Positions 42,331-53,239 are shown, counted from the stretch's first letter. The stretch: DNA of 64,000 nt from CAVQRC01 sp963715045 (GCA_963715045.1 CAVQRC010000017.1:124001-188000), one strand, 5' to 3'. Numbers and translations: made by a program. Notes: a model not told the origin generated them from the letters alone.

Positions 42331-43797
42331 TTACTGCGACGATTTCGGCTCCAGGGTTGCCGATCGTTCGACGGACATGCCGAGGGTTTCGAGGCGGGCG
42401 CGAAGCGTGGTACGGGTAATGCCGAGTCGTCGGGCTGCCTGAGTCAGATTGCCGTCGGTCTGGTTGAGAACTTCTCTGAAGATCTGTTGTTCCACAATAC
42501 TAATCAGTTCTCGGTGAATGTCGTTGGATCCGGCCTCCAATCGCGCGCGAGCCAGTTCCCCGAAATTCGGACTCTGTGGGTTCGCTGCGGATTCCGACTC
42601 GGCCGCCGTGCTGGTTGAACTTCCCTCGTGCACGAAATCGGGAAGATTTGCCGGCACGATCAAGGGGCCCGTGGCTTCCAACAGGGCGTGCCGGAGCACG
42701 CTTTGCAGTTCGCGAACGTTGCCCGGCCAGCGGTAACGCATCAGCCGATCCATCGCTTCCGGAGCGACATCCGTGATGCTCTTTCCCAACTCGCGGACGA
42801 AGCGGCGAAGGAAGTGGTTCGTCAGTAGTCGTATGTCGTCGCCACGTTCGCGGAGTGGCGGCAGGTGAATCGCGTAGTCGTTGAGCCGGTAATACAGGTC
42901 ACTGCGAAACTCCTTCTCCTGAATGGCCCGATTCAGATCACGGTTGGTGGCGGCAATCAGTCGTGCGTTGGTACGAATCGTCTCGTTCCCGCCGACCCGC
43001 TCAAACGTCTGGTCCTGCAGCACGCGGAGGATCTTCGTCTGCATCATCGGCGACATGTCGCCGATTTCATCCAGGAACAGCGTGCCGTCGCTGCACAATT
43101 CGAACTTGCCGATGCGTTTGCGATCCGCTCCGGTGAATGCGCCTTGTTCGTGCCCGAACAGCTCGCTCTCCAGCAGCTGCTCGGGAATGGCCGCACAGTT
43201 GATGGCCTGGAACCGACCTTCCGATCGGGCGCTGTAATGGTAGATCGCCCGCGCAATCACTTCCTTGCCGGTCCCGCTTTCCCCGAGTATCAGCACGGTG
43301 ACATCCTGCCGCGCGACGCGTCCGATCGACCGGTATACGTCCTGCATGGCGGGGCATTGCCCGATCAATACATCCGCCGAGTCGTCGCGGGGCCCGTCGT
43401 GCGATTGATCGGTGGGTATCACGGTTGGCACCCGCATCAGGCGGCTGGTTGCGGCGGCGTCTTCCACGATCGGAATCAGCGTGTCCGGGTCGAGTGGCTT
43501 GAGCACGTATTCGAATGCGCCGCGGAGCGTCGCTTCGATGGCCGTGTCGGACGTTCCGTAACCGGTCATCAGGATGATGGGCACTTTGGCTTCGACGCGG
43601 TGGAGTTTTTCGAACAGTTCCATACCCGACATGTCAGGCAGGCGGATGTCGCACAGCACCACGTCCGGAGTGGCTTTGAGAAACGCGTCGATCCCCTGTT
43701 GGGCATTCGCGCAAACCGTCACGTCGTAGTCCGGAAACGCCAGCTGGATCGTTTCCAGGATGAGTGCTTCGTCGTCGATCACTAACAGACTGGTCAA
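42331..43797 (-). CDS. NtrC-family sigma-54-dependent response regulator
   Basis: 488-aa response regulator. The receiver has SLLVIDDEALI, phospho-acceptor Asp in DVVLCDIRLPDMSG and Lys in EYVLKPLD. The AAA+ domain carries Walker A LGESGTGKEVIARAI, the sigma-54-contacting loop ELFGHEQGAFTGADRK, Walker B GTLFLDEIGDM and the arginine-finger segment RERGDDIRLL. A Fis-type helix-turn-helix ends the protein (GNLTQAARRLGITRTTLRAR). The start is TTG at 43797, one base after the frameshift-corrected kinase stop, indicating tight coupling. Four of the five sigma-54 type sites in the island lie within about 5 kb, so it is their likely activator. Confidence 0.93.
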   Translation of the reverse strand: MTSLLVIDDEALILETIQLAFPDYDVTVCANAQQGIDAFLKATPDVVLCDIRLPDMSGMELFEKLHRVEAKVPIILMTGYGTSDTAIEATLRGAFEYVLKPLDPDTLIPIVEDAAATSRLMRVPTVIPTDQSHDGPRDDSADVLIGQCPAMQDVYRSIGRVARQDVTVLILGESGTGKEVIARAIYHYSARSEGRFQAINCAAIPEQLLESELFGHEQGAFTGADRKRIGKFELCSDGTLFLDEIGDMSPMMQTKILRVLQDQTFERVGGNETIRTNARLIAATNRDLNRAIQEKEFRSDLYYRLNDYAIHLPPLRERGDDIRLLTNHFLRRFVRELGKSITDVAPEAMDRLMRYRWPGNVRELQSVLRHALLEATGPLIVPANLPDFVHEGSSTSTAAESESAANPQSPNFGELARARLEAGSNDIHRELISIVEQQIFREVLNQTDGNLTQAARRLGITRTTLRARLETLGMSVERSATLEPKSSQ

Positions 43798-43798
43798 T

Positions 43799-46359
43799 TC
43801 AGTTCTCTTCCGAAAGAGTCTTACCGCTTACATCCAGCACGTTTCGCACGAGAAGCAGAAGTTGCTCGTCGGAGTACGGCTTGGGCAGGAATCCGTCCAC
43901 GTCGGCCAGTCTCCCACCTTCCGCGGCCGGGCGGCGGAGGCCGCTGCTGGCAATGATCCGGGCGTTCGGGTCGATCGCCCGGAAGCCGTCTTGGTGGCGA
44001 ATCCGTCCATGTCGGGCATCATCATATCCAACAGGATCACATCGACCGACGCGGGATTCTGCTGGAAGTAGGCAATCGCTTCCTCGCCGCCGACTGCCTT
44101 GGTGACCACGTAACCGCTGGCTTCCAGCGTTGCGGCAGCCGTTTCCACGATCAGCGGCTCATCGTCTACCAGCAGGATCGTTGCCCCGTTGCCTGACAGG
44201 AGGTGTTCCGTGATCCCCGGGGTCGTCGTTGCCCGTGTCGGCTTTCCCACGGGGAGATAGATCGAAAACGCTGTCCCCTTGCCGAGTTGGCTGGAGACGG
44301 TGATGTCACCTCCGTGACTTCGCACGATGCCCAGTGACGTGGCCAACCCCAGTCCGGTTCCCTTCCCCTGCGGCTTGGTCGTGAAGAACGGATCGAAAAT
44401 GGACTCGAGGTGCTCCGCGGAGATTCCGGTGCCGTTGTCCGAGACTTGAATCAACACGTGCGGGCCCGCTTGCAACGTGTCGCTCCGCCGAATCCCAGAT
44501 GGAGCGAGAATGCAGTTTTCCGCCCGCAGGATCAGGCGACCGCCATCGGGCATGGCATCGCGGGCATTGATCGCCAGGTTCATCAGCACCTGCGACAACT
44601 CCGTAGCGTCGCCGCTCAAATCATGCAGGTCATCCGCACATTCGACCTCGAGATCAACCGTCTTGGGAAGCGTGTGTTTGAGAATCTCCTCGGCTTCCCC
44701 AAGGATCTCACGGACGACAATCCGTTCGCGAACCCCATGTCCTCCTCCGGCAAAGGAGAGCAGCTTGTGGATCATCTTACCGCCCCGCTCGGCGCTGGTC
44801 ACAATCGCGTCCAGCAATCGCTCGTGATGCTCGCCACCTCGTTTCATCAGCTTGGCGCTCATCAAGATCGGGGTCAGCACGTTGTTCAAGTCGTGGGCGA
44901 TGCCGCCGGCCAGGGTGCCGATGCTGGCCAGTCGCTGCGATCTCCGCTGGAGGACCTCGTCGCGTTTGCGATTCGTGATGTCGAAATGGAGGATCAGTTG
45001 GGCTTTGGCATGACTAACGTCGTCGCAAATGAGCGAGCGGCGATGCTCGACGATGAATTCGCGCTCCTCTCGATCGGACTGCGGGACTTCCGTGATCCAG
45101 ACGCCGCCTTGCAGTACGGTTTTGGTTCCCGTTTCCCACACCTCGCGGTGGCTGCCGAACAGCAGGGCGATGACGTTCTGGCCAATCGCCTCGGTAGCTG
45201 AATATCCGTAGAGCAGCTCCGCGCCTCGGTTCCAGGAAACGATGCGGTCATCCAGATCGCAGACGAGGATGGCGTCGCGGACCTGATTGAGGATTTCCAC
45301 CTGTTCATGGATCTTGGCGTCACGGTCCCGGGATTCACTCAAATCGCGGAGCATCAGCGTGACGAACTGCGAGTCCTTCTCCGCCGCCGGTTTCGTCAAG
45401 GATCCCTTGCAGGGAAACTCGGAACCGTCGCTCCGTAACGCCGGCCGGGTGGTGAAGGTCCGGTTCTTCGCGTCGGACTGAAGAAAATCACGGACATCGT
45501 TGGCGACGAATTCACGAAATCTTGGCGGAACGAAGTCCAGATACGACCGACCTCGCATGGGGATATCCCGGCAGCGGTGCATCCTGGCCGCGGCCGGATT
45601 CATGAGACGGATCTTGAGATCGTCGTTGAAGGTCAGGATGCCATCCCCGGCCGAATCGAAAATTGCGGCCAGTTCCTCCTGGCTTGAGCGGAGTTGAGTT
45701 TCGGCTTCGTCGCGTCGCTTGCGATCGATATGTGCGACGACACCACTGATCACGAGCAACGTCAGGGTCAGCACGTTGCCAGAGACGATGAAACGCTCCG
45801 TGAGTGTGGCCCGCGAATTCGCCGTGGCGTTCCATTCCTCGAGCATTCTGCGTTCCTCCGCCAGGATGTCGCCGGCAACCGAACGCATTTCTTCCATCAG
45901 CGAGTTTCCACGGCCCTTCAGAATGATTTCGCGAGCCCTGGCCAAACCTGCTGAATTCGGATCTTGGTTCCGCTCCGCGATGCCCTCGGCAAGCGTCGCT
46001 CGTTTGGCCTCGAACAGCTCCCGCAGTTTTTCCACGCGACGTTGCTGTTCGGGATGCGACGCCGTCAGCTGTTCCAATGAGGCGAATTCCTCGTCGACGT
46101 CCGCCAGGCCGGACCGGTAGGGTGCGAGATACGCAGTTGCTCCAGTGATCAAAAACCCCCGCTGCCCGGTTTCCATGTCTTTGACTGACGACAAGAGTGC
46201 CCGCGTCTTTTCGCGGACTGCGTACGAACGGGCGACCAACGCTTCGCTTTGTCGGACCGCAGCCGTGTTCCGATAAGTGGCAACGCCGAACACGATGACC
46301 GCGATCGAGGTCAAGGCGATCCCGACTGCAATCCAAGGCGTCAGCTTTCGTGTGCGCAT
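43799..46359 (-). CDS. hybrid sensor histidine kinase partner of the NtrC regulator, frameshifted in its receiver
   Basis: About 850-aa membrane kinase. Order: TM helix (WIAVGIALTSIAVIVFGVA), CHASE3-type sensor (DMETGQRGFLITGATAYL), second TM helix (ISGVV region), two PAS domains, HisKA (ASIGTLAGGIAHDLNNVLTP), HATPase (NGTGISAEHLESIFDPFF and GTGLGLATSLGIV) and a C-terminal receiver. The uncorrected frame runs out at 43828 after DMDGFATKTASGRS. From about 43985 the receiver continues in another frame with RAIDPNARIIASSG and GFLPKPYSDEQLLLLVRNVL, ending at TGA 43799-43801. One base lost near 43985 explains it. Start ATG at 46359. Confidence 0.88.
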
Positions 46360-46482
46360 GGTTGCTTCAATCGCAGCGAGGCTCGGACGGCATCAGTCAC
46401 TCGGCTGGGCCAGAGCTGACCGGGGCACCCTGGGTGCTTATTCTATCGCAGTCTTCGCCTGCCTTCGACCGGGATTGCCCGC

Positions 46483-46497
46483 TGGCACAACTTGTGC
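46483..46497 (+). promoter_or_regulatory. sigma-54 promoter (TGGCACAACTTGTGC)
   Basis: One mismatch (GTGC for TTGC) with the GG-N10-GC spacing intact, 70 nt before the TTG start of the next gene. Confidence 0.62.
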
Positions 46498-46567
46498 AAG
46501 GGATCGGCGTGCAGATCGACGCTCGTAGCTGCGATTGGCACAGAACTCTCGCGGAGAGGCTGCTCCA

Positions 46568-46978
46568 TTGGTTCACGACGAAGTAGCACTGCATATTGCC
46601 AATGGTTTCCTGAACGCCGCGGAATCGTGGAAGGGATGCGATTGGAACACCGCGTTCGGTCCACTCGGCCTGAACCTCTATGGCTTGAAAGCCAAGCAGA
46701 CGCGGCTGTTGTCGGAAGCGACCTCGGGCGAGGAATCTGCCGCCTGGGCGGCCGCCAGTCAGTGGCTTGAGCAGGTCGAGCAGCAAGCCCGCGAAGCCCG
46801 GATCGCCGCCTCAAAGGCCGTCGACCTCGTGGGGAATCAAAAGTGGGCACTCGCCCGAATGCGAATCGACGAAGCCTGCGAATTGGAGGCGCAGTACCAC
46901 GAGCAATTGGTCTGGGGATCTCTCCGCGACCTGATCGCCATCGCTTCGGAACAAGATCGACTTGGACCGCCCTGGTAA
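46568..46978 (+). CDS. helical protein of unknown function under a sigma-54 type site
   Basis: 136-aa predicted all-helical protein (IANGFLNAAESWKGCDWNTA, then WLEQVEQQAREARIAASKAV and LARMRIDEACELEAQYHEQL). No recognised domain. I chose the TTG at 46568 because GGAGAGG lies 8 nt upstream; an in-frame TTG at 46535 lacks this. It diverges from the histidine kinase gene, 208 nt away, and follows a near-perfect sigma-54 site, so the NtrC system next door is its likely regulator. Confidence 0.55.
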   Translation: MVHDEVALHIANGFLNAAESWKGCDWNTAFGPLGLNLYGLKAKQTRLLSEATSGEESAAWAAASQWLEQVEQQAREARIAASKAVDLVGNQKWALARMRIDEACELEAQYHEQLVWGSLRDLIAIASEQDRLGPPW

Positions 46979-47295
46979 CCGCGGGTGCGATTCCGACGTC
47001 CAGTTCGTGCTCGGCGCGGCCAGATTCTAGCCGCCAAGAGCCGACCTCGGGATCTTGACCGCATGAATGGCCGGCGGAATGTGGGTCAGAAACCCCACCT
47101 GCTCTTCGTTCGGGCGATTCCCGGCTGGGCCAATCAGTGGCAGATCCCATCCGGGCCGCGCATCCTCGCCTGGCACCGACGGCGAACCGGCGGGCAGCAA
47201 CCGGCACGCCGTGTGCAGTCGATCTGCTGCGGGCGAATCTTTCGCCGCGACCCCTCCCAAGAAACAGTCAAGCGATTCGTGAAAGGAAGAACTGG
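46979..47295. other. csrA upstream region
   Basis: 317 nt without a gene. It carries a sigma-54 type site at 47202-47216 and no other motif I can support. Confidence 0.5.
47202..47216 (+). promoter_or_regulatory. candidate sigma-54 promoter (CGGCACGCCGTGTGC)
   Basis: Two mismatches to TGGCACG-N4-TTGC, spacing intact, 79 nt before the csrA ATG. It shares the GTGC -12 element with the site at 46483. Confidence 0.5.
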
Positions 47296-47502
47296 ATGTT
47301 GGTACTCAGCAGAAAGGAATCAGAGCAGATCGTGATCGGTGAGGATGTCGTGCTGACCGTGTCACGGATTCTGGGCAATCGAGTCCAGCTGGCGATCGCT
47401 GCCCCGCGAGAGGTTCGCATTCTGAGGTCGGAATTGACGCCGCGACAGGAAGCTGCCGACCCGTCACAGCGACGCATGCCTTCGGAGTCAGATTCGGGCT
47501 AA
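47296..47502 (+). CDS. csrA: CsrA/RsmA-family carbon storage regulator
   Basis: 68-aa RNA-binding regulator that usually binds GGA motifs near Shine-Dalgarno sites. The classic start MLVLSRKESEQIVIGEDVVL and RVQLAIAAPREVRILRSEL are intact. GGAAG lies 6 nt upstream. The upstream in-frame codons are rejected. The C-terminal 15 residues (PSQRRMPSESDSG) are variable as in other CsrA proteins. Placement in the sigma-54 island suggests post-transcriptional control of stress genes (inference). Confidence 0.92.
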   Translation: MLVLSRKESEQIVIGEDVVLTVSRILGNRVQLAIAAPREVRILRSELTPRQEAADPSQRRMPSESDSG

Positions 47503-47527
47503 AATGCCGTTTTGACCCGACCCTGCG

Positions 47528-49365
47528 TTGAAGCTGTCGACCAACGTGCAACATCAACACGCCAAGAAGAGCCAGATCGCGGATGGGGAGGCGGGCACGC
47601 AACCGTCCGCCCGTTCGACCCACCTCACCGAACACAAACAGGGTGGTCTGAGCGAATTGCCGGCAACGGCCATCTGTGGCAATGACATCACGTCCTCCTG
47701 TCTGTACGTGTCCGCGCTGGCCGTCGTCTACGCGGGGCGGTGGGCGCCGGTCGTGCTGTTGATGGTTGCGGCCCTGCTGTACTTGTTCCGTTCGATCTAT
47801 GCGGAAGTCGTCGGTCGCTTCCTCTGAATGGTGGGGCCTACAACGCGCTGCTGAATACGACCAGCAAATTGCGGGCGTCGGTTGCGGCCTGCCTGACAAT
47901 TCTGTCCTACATGGCGACCGCCGTGATCTCTGCCAGCGAGGCCATGCACTACGCCCACGCCATGTGGTCGCCGCTGCCCGTGATCGCAGCCACGATCGGA
48001 TTGCTGGCCGTGTTCATGTGCCTGACGATCATCGGTATCGCCGAGTCATCGAAAGTGGCGATCGCCATCTTTATCACGCATCTGATCGCCCTGACCGTGC
48101 TGCTGGTGTTCGGTGTCGGGTTCGTATTGACCAACGGCGTCGACATCCTCACGGCCAACCTGCGCACGCCGCACGAAGGCGGGCTGTTGCTGGCGTTGTT
48201 CTTCGGTTTCTCGGCGGCACTGCTCGGCATTTCCGGATTTGAAAGCTCGGCGAATTTTGTCGAAGAGCAGGCCGAAGGCGTATTTCCCAAGACACTTCGC
48301 AACATGTGGCTGGCCGTGTCGTTCTTCAATCCCGCCATGGCCTTACTGGCGCTGGCGCTCGTTCCCCTGGCTGACGTCGGCGAACATGAGAAGGCGCTGC
48401 TCGCCCACATGGGGCAGGAATCCGGCGGACAGTGGCTGTCCTGGCTGATTTCGATCGACGCCGTCCTGGTCCTCAGCGGTGCCGTGCTGACCAGCTTCGT
48501 CGGCGTCAACGGCCTGGTTCGCCGGATGACGCTTGACCGCTGCCTGCCGCAGTTCCTCCTCAAAACCAACCGCCGCCACACGACGCATCGCATCATTATC
48601 GCCTTCTTCCTGCTGAGCGTTTCGGTGCTGTTGATCACGCAGGGGGAGTTGAAGGCCCTGGCCGGTGTCTACACGATTTCTTTTCTGGCGGTGATGGCGC
48701 TGTTCGGGTTCGGCAATATTCTGTTGAAGGTAAAACGGGCGCAATTGCCCCGGCCGGAGCGGGCGTCGCTGCCGTCGGTGTTGATTGCGATTGCCGCCGT
48801 CGTGACCGGGCTGATCGGCAACGCCGTGATGAACCCGCCCTATTTGCAGGTGTTCCTCGAATACTTTGTTCCGGCGTTTGTGATCGTGGCGGTGATGCTG
48901 GAACGGGTCGCGATCCTCAAGGCGTTTCTGTTCATCGTGCGGGCGAGCATCTCGTCGCTGATTGGCCCGCTGCGGGGCCTGACCGTGGCCATTCGCAACA
49001 AAATCGACGCGATCAACTCGCAGCAGATCGTGTTCTTCACCCGCGGCGACGACCTGGCCAACCTCAACAACGCGATGCTTTACGTCCGGCAGAACGAACA
49101 CACCAATCGCGTCAAGGTCGTCACGGTGGTCAAGGACCAGAAGGAAGTCCCCGAGCGACTGGAAGCCGACCTGAAGTTCCTCGATGAAGCTTATCCCGAG
49201 ATCGACATCGACTTCGTGGTATTGAACGGCGAGTTCGGTCCGGAGTTGATTCAGGAATTGTCGAAGACGTGGCAGATCCCCACGAACTTCATGTTCATCG
49301 GCTCGCCGGGTGGCCATTTGATGTATGGCCTGGCCGACCTGGGCGGCGTGCGTTTGATTATCTGA
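47528..49365 (+). CDS. APC-family amino acid permease, frameshifted near residue 97
   Basis: About 612 aa when corrected. The first frame (to 47827) has LPATAICGNDITSSCLYVSA and LLYLFRSIYAEVVG; from about 47816 the protein continues in a second frame with LPLNGGAYNALLNTTSKLRA to 49365. One missing base explains it. There are about 12 TM segments and a soluble C-terminal region (QQIVFFTRGDDLANLNNAML, then VKVVTVVKDQKEVPERLEAD) like a USP-type sensing domain. The TTG start at 47528 is provisional. It follows csrA by 25 nt. Confidence 0.8.
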
Positions 49366-49391
49366 TAGTCCTACACAGGAGCAATCGCAAG

Positions 49392-49658
49392 ATGTCTGAA
49401 GAAAATCGTCAGTCGCTCGAAGAGCTGATCGTTAAGCTCAAGCAGGAACGCGACGAACTCGCATTGAAGATGCATCTTGGTAAAGCAGAGCTGAAGGACG
49501 AGTGGGATACCGTCCAACGAAAGCTGGATCAACTGACGGATCGCTTTGAACCCCTGAACAAAGCCGTCGCCGAAACTTCCGAGGATGTGTGGGAGTCTCT
49601 CAAGCTGGTTGGTGAGGAAATCAAAGCAGGCTTTCATCGTATTCGCAAGTCGCTGTGA
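49392..49658 (+). CDS. small coiled-coil protein
   Basis: 88-aa acidic/basic helical protein (SLEELIVKLKQERDELALKM, then WDTVQRKLDQLTDRFEPLNK) with heptad-like spacing and no membrane segment. AGGAG lies about 10 nt upstream. It sits between the permease and the site-2 protease, 26 nt after and 25 nt before them, so it is operonic. Function unknown. Confidence 0.7.
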   Translation: MSEENRQSLEELIVKLKQERDELALKMHLGKAELKDEWDTVQRKLDQLTDRFEPLNKAVAETSEDVWESLKLVGEEIKAGFHRIRKSL

Positions 49659-49683
49659 GTGAGTCCGACGGAAAGGAATAGCG

Positions 49684-50783
49684 GTGAAGTGGTCTTTCAA
49701 GCTGCTCGAAGTGGCCGGGATCGGGATCTTCGTCCACTGGACGTTTTTGATACTCATCGCGTGGATCATTCTCGCCCACGTGTCGGCGGGTGACGACGCG
49801 GTGGTCATCTTGGAAGGGGTCGGATTCGTATTGGCCCTGTTCGCCTGCGTCGTGCTGCACGAGTTGGGCCACGCACTGACGGCCCGAAAATTCGGCGTGA
49901 AGACGCGCGACATCACGCTCTTACCGATCGGCGGCGTGGCCCGCCTGGAGCGGATCCCGGAAGTTCCGTTTCAAGAGTTCCTCGTGGCCATCGCGGGGCC
50001 AGCGGTCAACGTCGTGATCGCGGCGATCCTGCTTGCCGTGCTGTTGATGCTGGGTACGCTGGGACAGATTTCCCAGATTCAAGTCGTGGGCGGCTCGTTT
50101 CTGACGAAGTTGATGTGGGTCAATCTGGCGTTGGTCGCGTTTAATCTGCTGCCCGCGTTCCCGATGGATGGCGGGCGCGTGCTCACGGCGCTACTGGCGA
50201 CGCAGATGCCGCGGGTGAAAGCCACGCATATTGCCGCCTCGGTCGGGCAGGCCATCGCGATTCTGTTTGCGATCGCCGGTTTGATGATTCCCGGGATGTT
50301 CATGCTGTTGTTCATCGCGTTGTTCGTCTATGTCGGGCGCACAGGCCGAGGCTCAGGCGGCGGAAGTCAGGGAGATTTTTCGCGGAGCACGCGTCCGCGA
50401 TGCCATGGTGCAGCGGTTCCTGACACTCAACGAAAGCGATTCGCTGGAACTGGCCACGCGGGAAATGGCGGCGGGGCACCAGAAGGACTTTCCGGTGACC
50501 GACGGTCACGCAGATCACCGGCATTCTCCTCCATCGTGATGTCGTCAAGGCGCTGGCCGCAGGCCGCGGGCAATCCCACGTGGGGGAAGTGCTGTGTCAT
50601 CGCTGCCCCACGGTCCAGGCCGATCAACCACTGGACCGTGCGGTCGACCAGATGCAGGCGGCCGGTTGCTCGGCACTGCTCGTCGAAAGCGATGGAGCAA
50701 TCGTGGGATTGCTGACGACTGAGCACCTTGGCGATTGGATGATGCTGCATTCGGCCTGGCACGAACGCCCGGTCAGGGCGTGA
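49684..50783 (+). CDS. site-2-protease (M50) membrane metalloprotease with CBS pair, twice frameshifted
   Basis: N-terminal region is an M50 rhomboid-unrelated zinc protease: HELGH in FACVVLHELGHALTARKFGV and the second zinc motif LVAFNLLPAFPMDGGRVLTA. After about 50335 the frame becomes Arg/Gly-rich, while a CBS domain continues in another frame (GARVRDAMVQRFLTLNESDS), and after about 50505 in the third frame (ITGILLHRDVVKALAAGRGQ, then AGCSALLVESDGAIVGLLTT). Corrected length is about 366 aa, ending at 50783. GTG start with AAGGAA 6 nt upstream. Such proteases release membrane-bound regulators. Confidence 0.82.
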
Positions 50784-51265
50784 GCAGTTCCTGGAGGTTG
50801 AACCGCTGGAATACGATGTCGGCCTGACTGCCTTCGTACACGATCCCGAGCTGCTCCTTTCCGATTCGGGTCAGGCTGGGATAGCCGCCGCCGCGGCCCC
50901 CGTCGAGGAGGATGTGGTATTCGTCGGGCCAGGTTTGTCCGTTGTCGAAGCCGACCTGGATCGTGTGGTTCTCCCGGGCGGTCTGGGAGTGGGGATTTGC
51001 GAACACCAGGATGCGTCTTGCGGTCTCGGCCTTGTCTCCATGGCTGCCGGAGTGAGATTTTCTCGGGCGGCGACCGGGTTTGCCAGTCGTCGCGCGTAGC
51101 GGACCATTAGAAACTGGCTCGAATTTGCGATCGTACTGTCCGGGGCCCGTGCCGCCTTCGCTCCACTGGTGGGTGCCGCGTCGACCCCACGTCCACACCG
51201 CGGCGACAAAAACCTCGCCGGTGTTCGGATCGACCACGATGCCCGGATCGCTAGACCGTGTCAGA
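50773..51265 (-). pseudogene. exo-alpha-sialidase fragment
   Basis: C-terminal remnant of a BNR-repeat sialidase-like protein: DPGIVVDPNTGEVFVAAVWT, HTIQVGFDNGQTWPDEYHIL and PSLTRIGKEQLGIVYEGSQA. The catalytic N-terminal half is absent: the frame continues to about 51265 with no start codon, then similarity ends. The 3' end overlaps the site-2 protease tail by 11 bases. Decayed remnant. Confidence 0.65.
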
Positions 51266-51420
51266 ATCCTACTAATCTAATTGTGTTGCACGCCTGGAAG
51301 ACAAGGTCGCAGAGTCAAGTTCTCCACCGGCCTCTGGTGCGACAAGTGTTCCAAGGGGCGACGGTCCCCAAGGCAGGCGCAACTGAACTACATGATCGAC
51401 CGGCGGGCGTAAAGCCAGAT

Positions 51421-52527
51421 CTACGCACCGAACATTACCCCCAGGTCCCTCAGGTACGCGATTGCTTCGTCGAGTTCGGGGGCGTCCGCTCCCGGCACGC
51501 GGCCTGCGCGGTCGCACTCGGCCAACGCGACCAGTTCCTCAAAACTTTCGTGCTGCTTGAGCCGCCGTTTGGCCCGGGCGCCGAGCGTGCCATCCAGAAG
51601 TTGCTGCGCGAGCATGTGGTGCTCAATCAACCAGGCCGTCCGCTCGCTGATGTAGCCTTGGAGGGCATCGAGAGCGGCGCCACATGATCCGTTGGATCGA
51701 TTCCCTTTCCCACGTCGTGCAACAGCGCGGCAATCAAGAACTCTTCGTCGTAGGGCAGTTCGTCGCGGGCAAGGTCGAACACCTGCAACGAGTGATACAG
51801 CACGTCGCCTTCAGGGTGATACCTGGCATGTTGTTTGACATCCTCGAGGGGCAACAGCAGCGATTCGAAAACCTGGAAGCGGTCGACCTCATCGGCCGCT
51901 TCGCGGAGAGCCTGCTCCAGGTCCAGGTCGGGATACTCCCTGGCGAGGAACTGTTCGAGCTCGGCGATGCTCGCTCGCTCGATCGCCTTGCCGGTGATTG
52001 AACTCTTGAAGACGTAGTGGGCCTTGTCGGCCGGATAGACCGTCAGTTCGAATGCGTGGGTGTCGGAAATGTGAATGTGCGTGTAGGTCGTCTCCGTGCC
52101 GTCTTTGCGAACCCGCTTTCGTTCGACGTCGTAGGGGATGCCATGTTCGTCGAGCACTCGGGTGACCGATTCGATGCTGTCTGAGAACAGATGCAGGTCG
52201 ATATCGGACCCGTGGCGAATATGTCCGGTCATGACGCTGCCGATCAGTCGCGGACGAAACCGTTCGAGCAGGTGCATCATGACGAGCGCCGCCAACCGCA
52301 TCGCGCGGAGCGATTGCCGTTCTTTGCGGGCCCTCGTAAACGCGGGCCATGGCCTGGATCTGATCGCGGATTTCGGTGTTGCTGGGAAGATCTGCCGGTT
52401 TGACGCCACCATGGCAGATACGTCGGGCGGCCTTGAGCTTGGCGCGAAAGTATTCCGATTCCTGCCGCTCGTACATCAGGCGGGCGGCTTCCCAGGCGAT
52501 CTGTCGCCGAAGCTTGGTGACTGGCAT
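51421..52527 (-). CDS. nucleotidyltransferase/HD-domain protein with two frameshifts
   Basis: About 368 aa when corrected. The first frame from ATG 52527 reads MPVTKLRRQIAWEAARLM to about 52335. The second frame carries an NTase-like segment (IGSVMTGHIRHGSDIDLHLF) and the HD motif ALLHDVGKGIDPTDHVA. After about 51686 a third frame reads ALDALQGYISERTAW and EHHMLAQQLLDGTLGARAKR to 51421. The layout resembles tRNA-nucleotidyltransferase or GlnD-like proteins, but the exact reaction cannot be stated. Two single-base indels explain the breaks. Confidence 0.7.
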
Positions 52528-52738
52528 GCGGGGCGCCACGCGGTGGCGAAGGGGAGAGGAGGGGGAGGCTCGTAACTCGCTAATCAAGCGTGCTGGCAAT
52601 GTGCCACACGAACCACGCGGCAACGGCGAGTTCGCTGGCGGCTCCAAGAATCCATACCACTGAGTTGGTCTTGCGTCGTGCCATGGTAGCCTCCTGCCAG
52701 CTCTTACGGAGCGAGCGGCGAGGCGGTTCACGGGGGGG

Positions 52739-53140
52739 CTATCTGGCCGTTGACGCAGGCGTCGTGACCGCGGATGCTGTCGGCGGCTCGTCGTCGAACC
52801 ACTCGTCCGTCGGATCGAACGTGGGGGTAGCGAGCACCAGGACCTTCAGTTTGCCGACGGCACGGTGGCGGCATCCGGGACGGATCAAGATCGCCATCAG
52901 CGGCTCGACCGGCACGGCTTCGCCATCGAGTTCGACGACCGCGCCGGGTTCGGCTTCGAGAATCACGTAGATTTCGGTGAGGCGTTTGTGATAGTGGGTG
53001 CGGGCATCCGCAGAGATCTCGACCAGGTGGCTCGAGGCGACCGTGTTATCGGGTGTGACGAATGCCCGTTTGCTCCAGCCGCACGGGCAGGCAACGGCTT
53101 CGAGTTCGTTGAAACGGGCGACTTCGTAGCGAGTTTTCAT
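52739..53140 (-). CDS. cupin-domain protein
   Basis: 133-aa cupin: SSHLVEISADARTHYHKRLT is cupin motif 1 with metal-binding His residues and a Glu shortly after (TEIYVILEAEPGAVVELDGE); motif 2 is GCRHRAVGKLKVLVLATPTF. The ATG at 53140 is chosen because the 140 upstream in-frame codons come from an ACGAAAT repeat and encode low-complexity YFVVLV. Probably an enzyme or sensor with a bound metal, function unknown. Confidence 0.82.
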   Translation of the reverse strand: MKTRYEVARFNELEAVACPCGWSKRAFVTPDNTVASSHLVEISADARTHYHKRLTEIYVILEAEPGAVVELDGEAVPVEPLMAILIRPGCRHRAVGKLKVLVLATPTFDPTDEWFDDEPPTASAVTTPASTAR

Positions 53141-53239
53141 CGTGGGTGCGTGCGGGGACAACGGAGATCGAGAGCAAGACACCGAGACTGTTGCAGTATT
53201 GTGCGCCTCGGGAGCGATTCGCACAAATCCGTGACCAGG

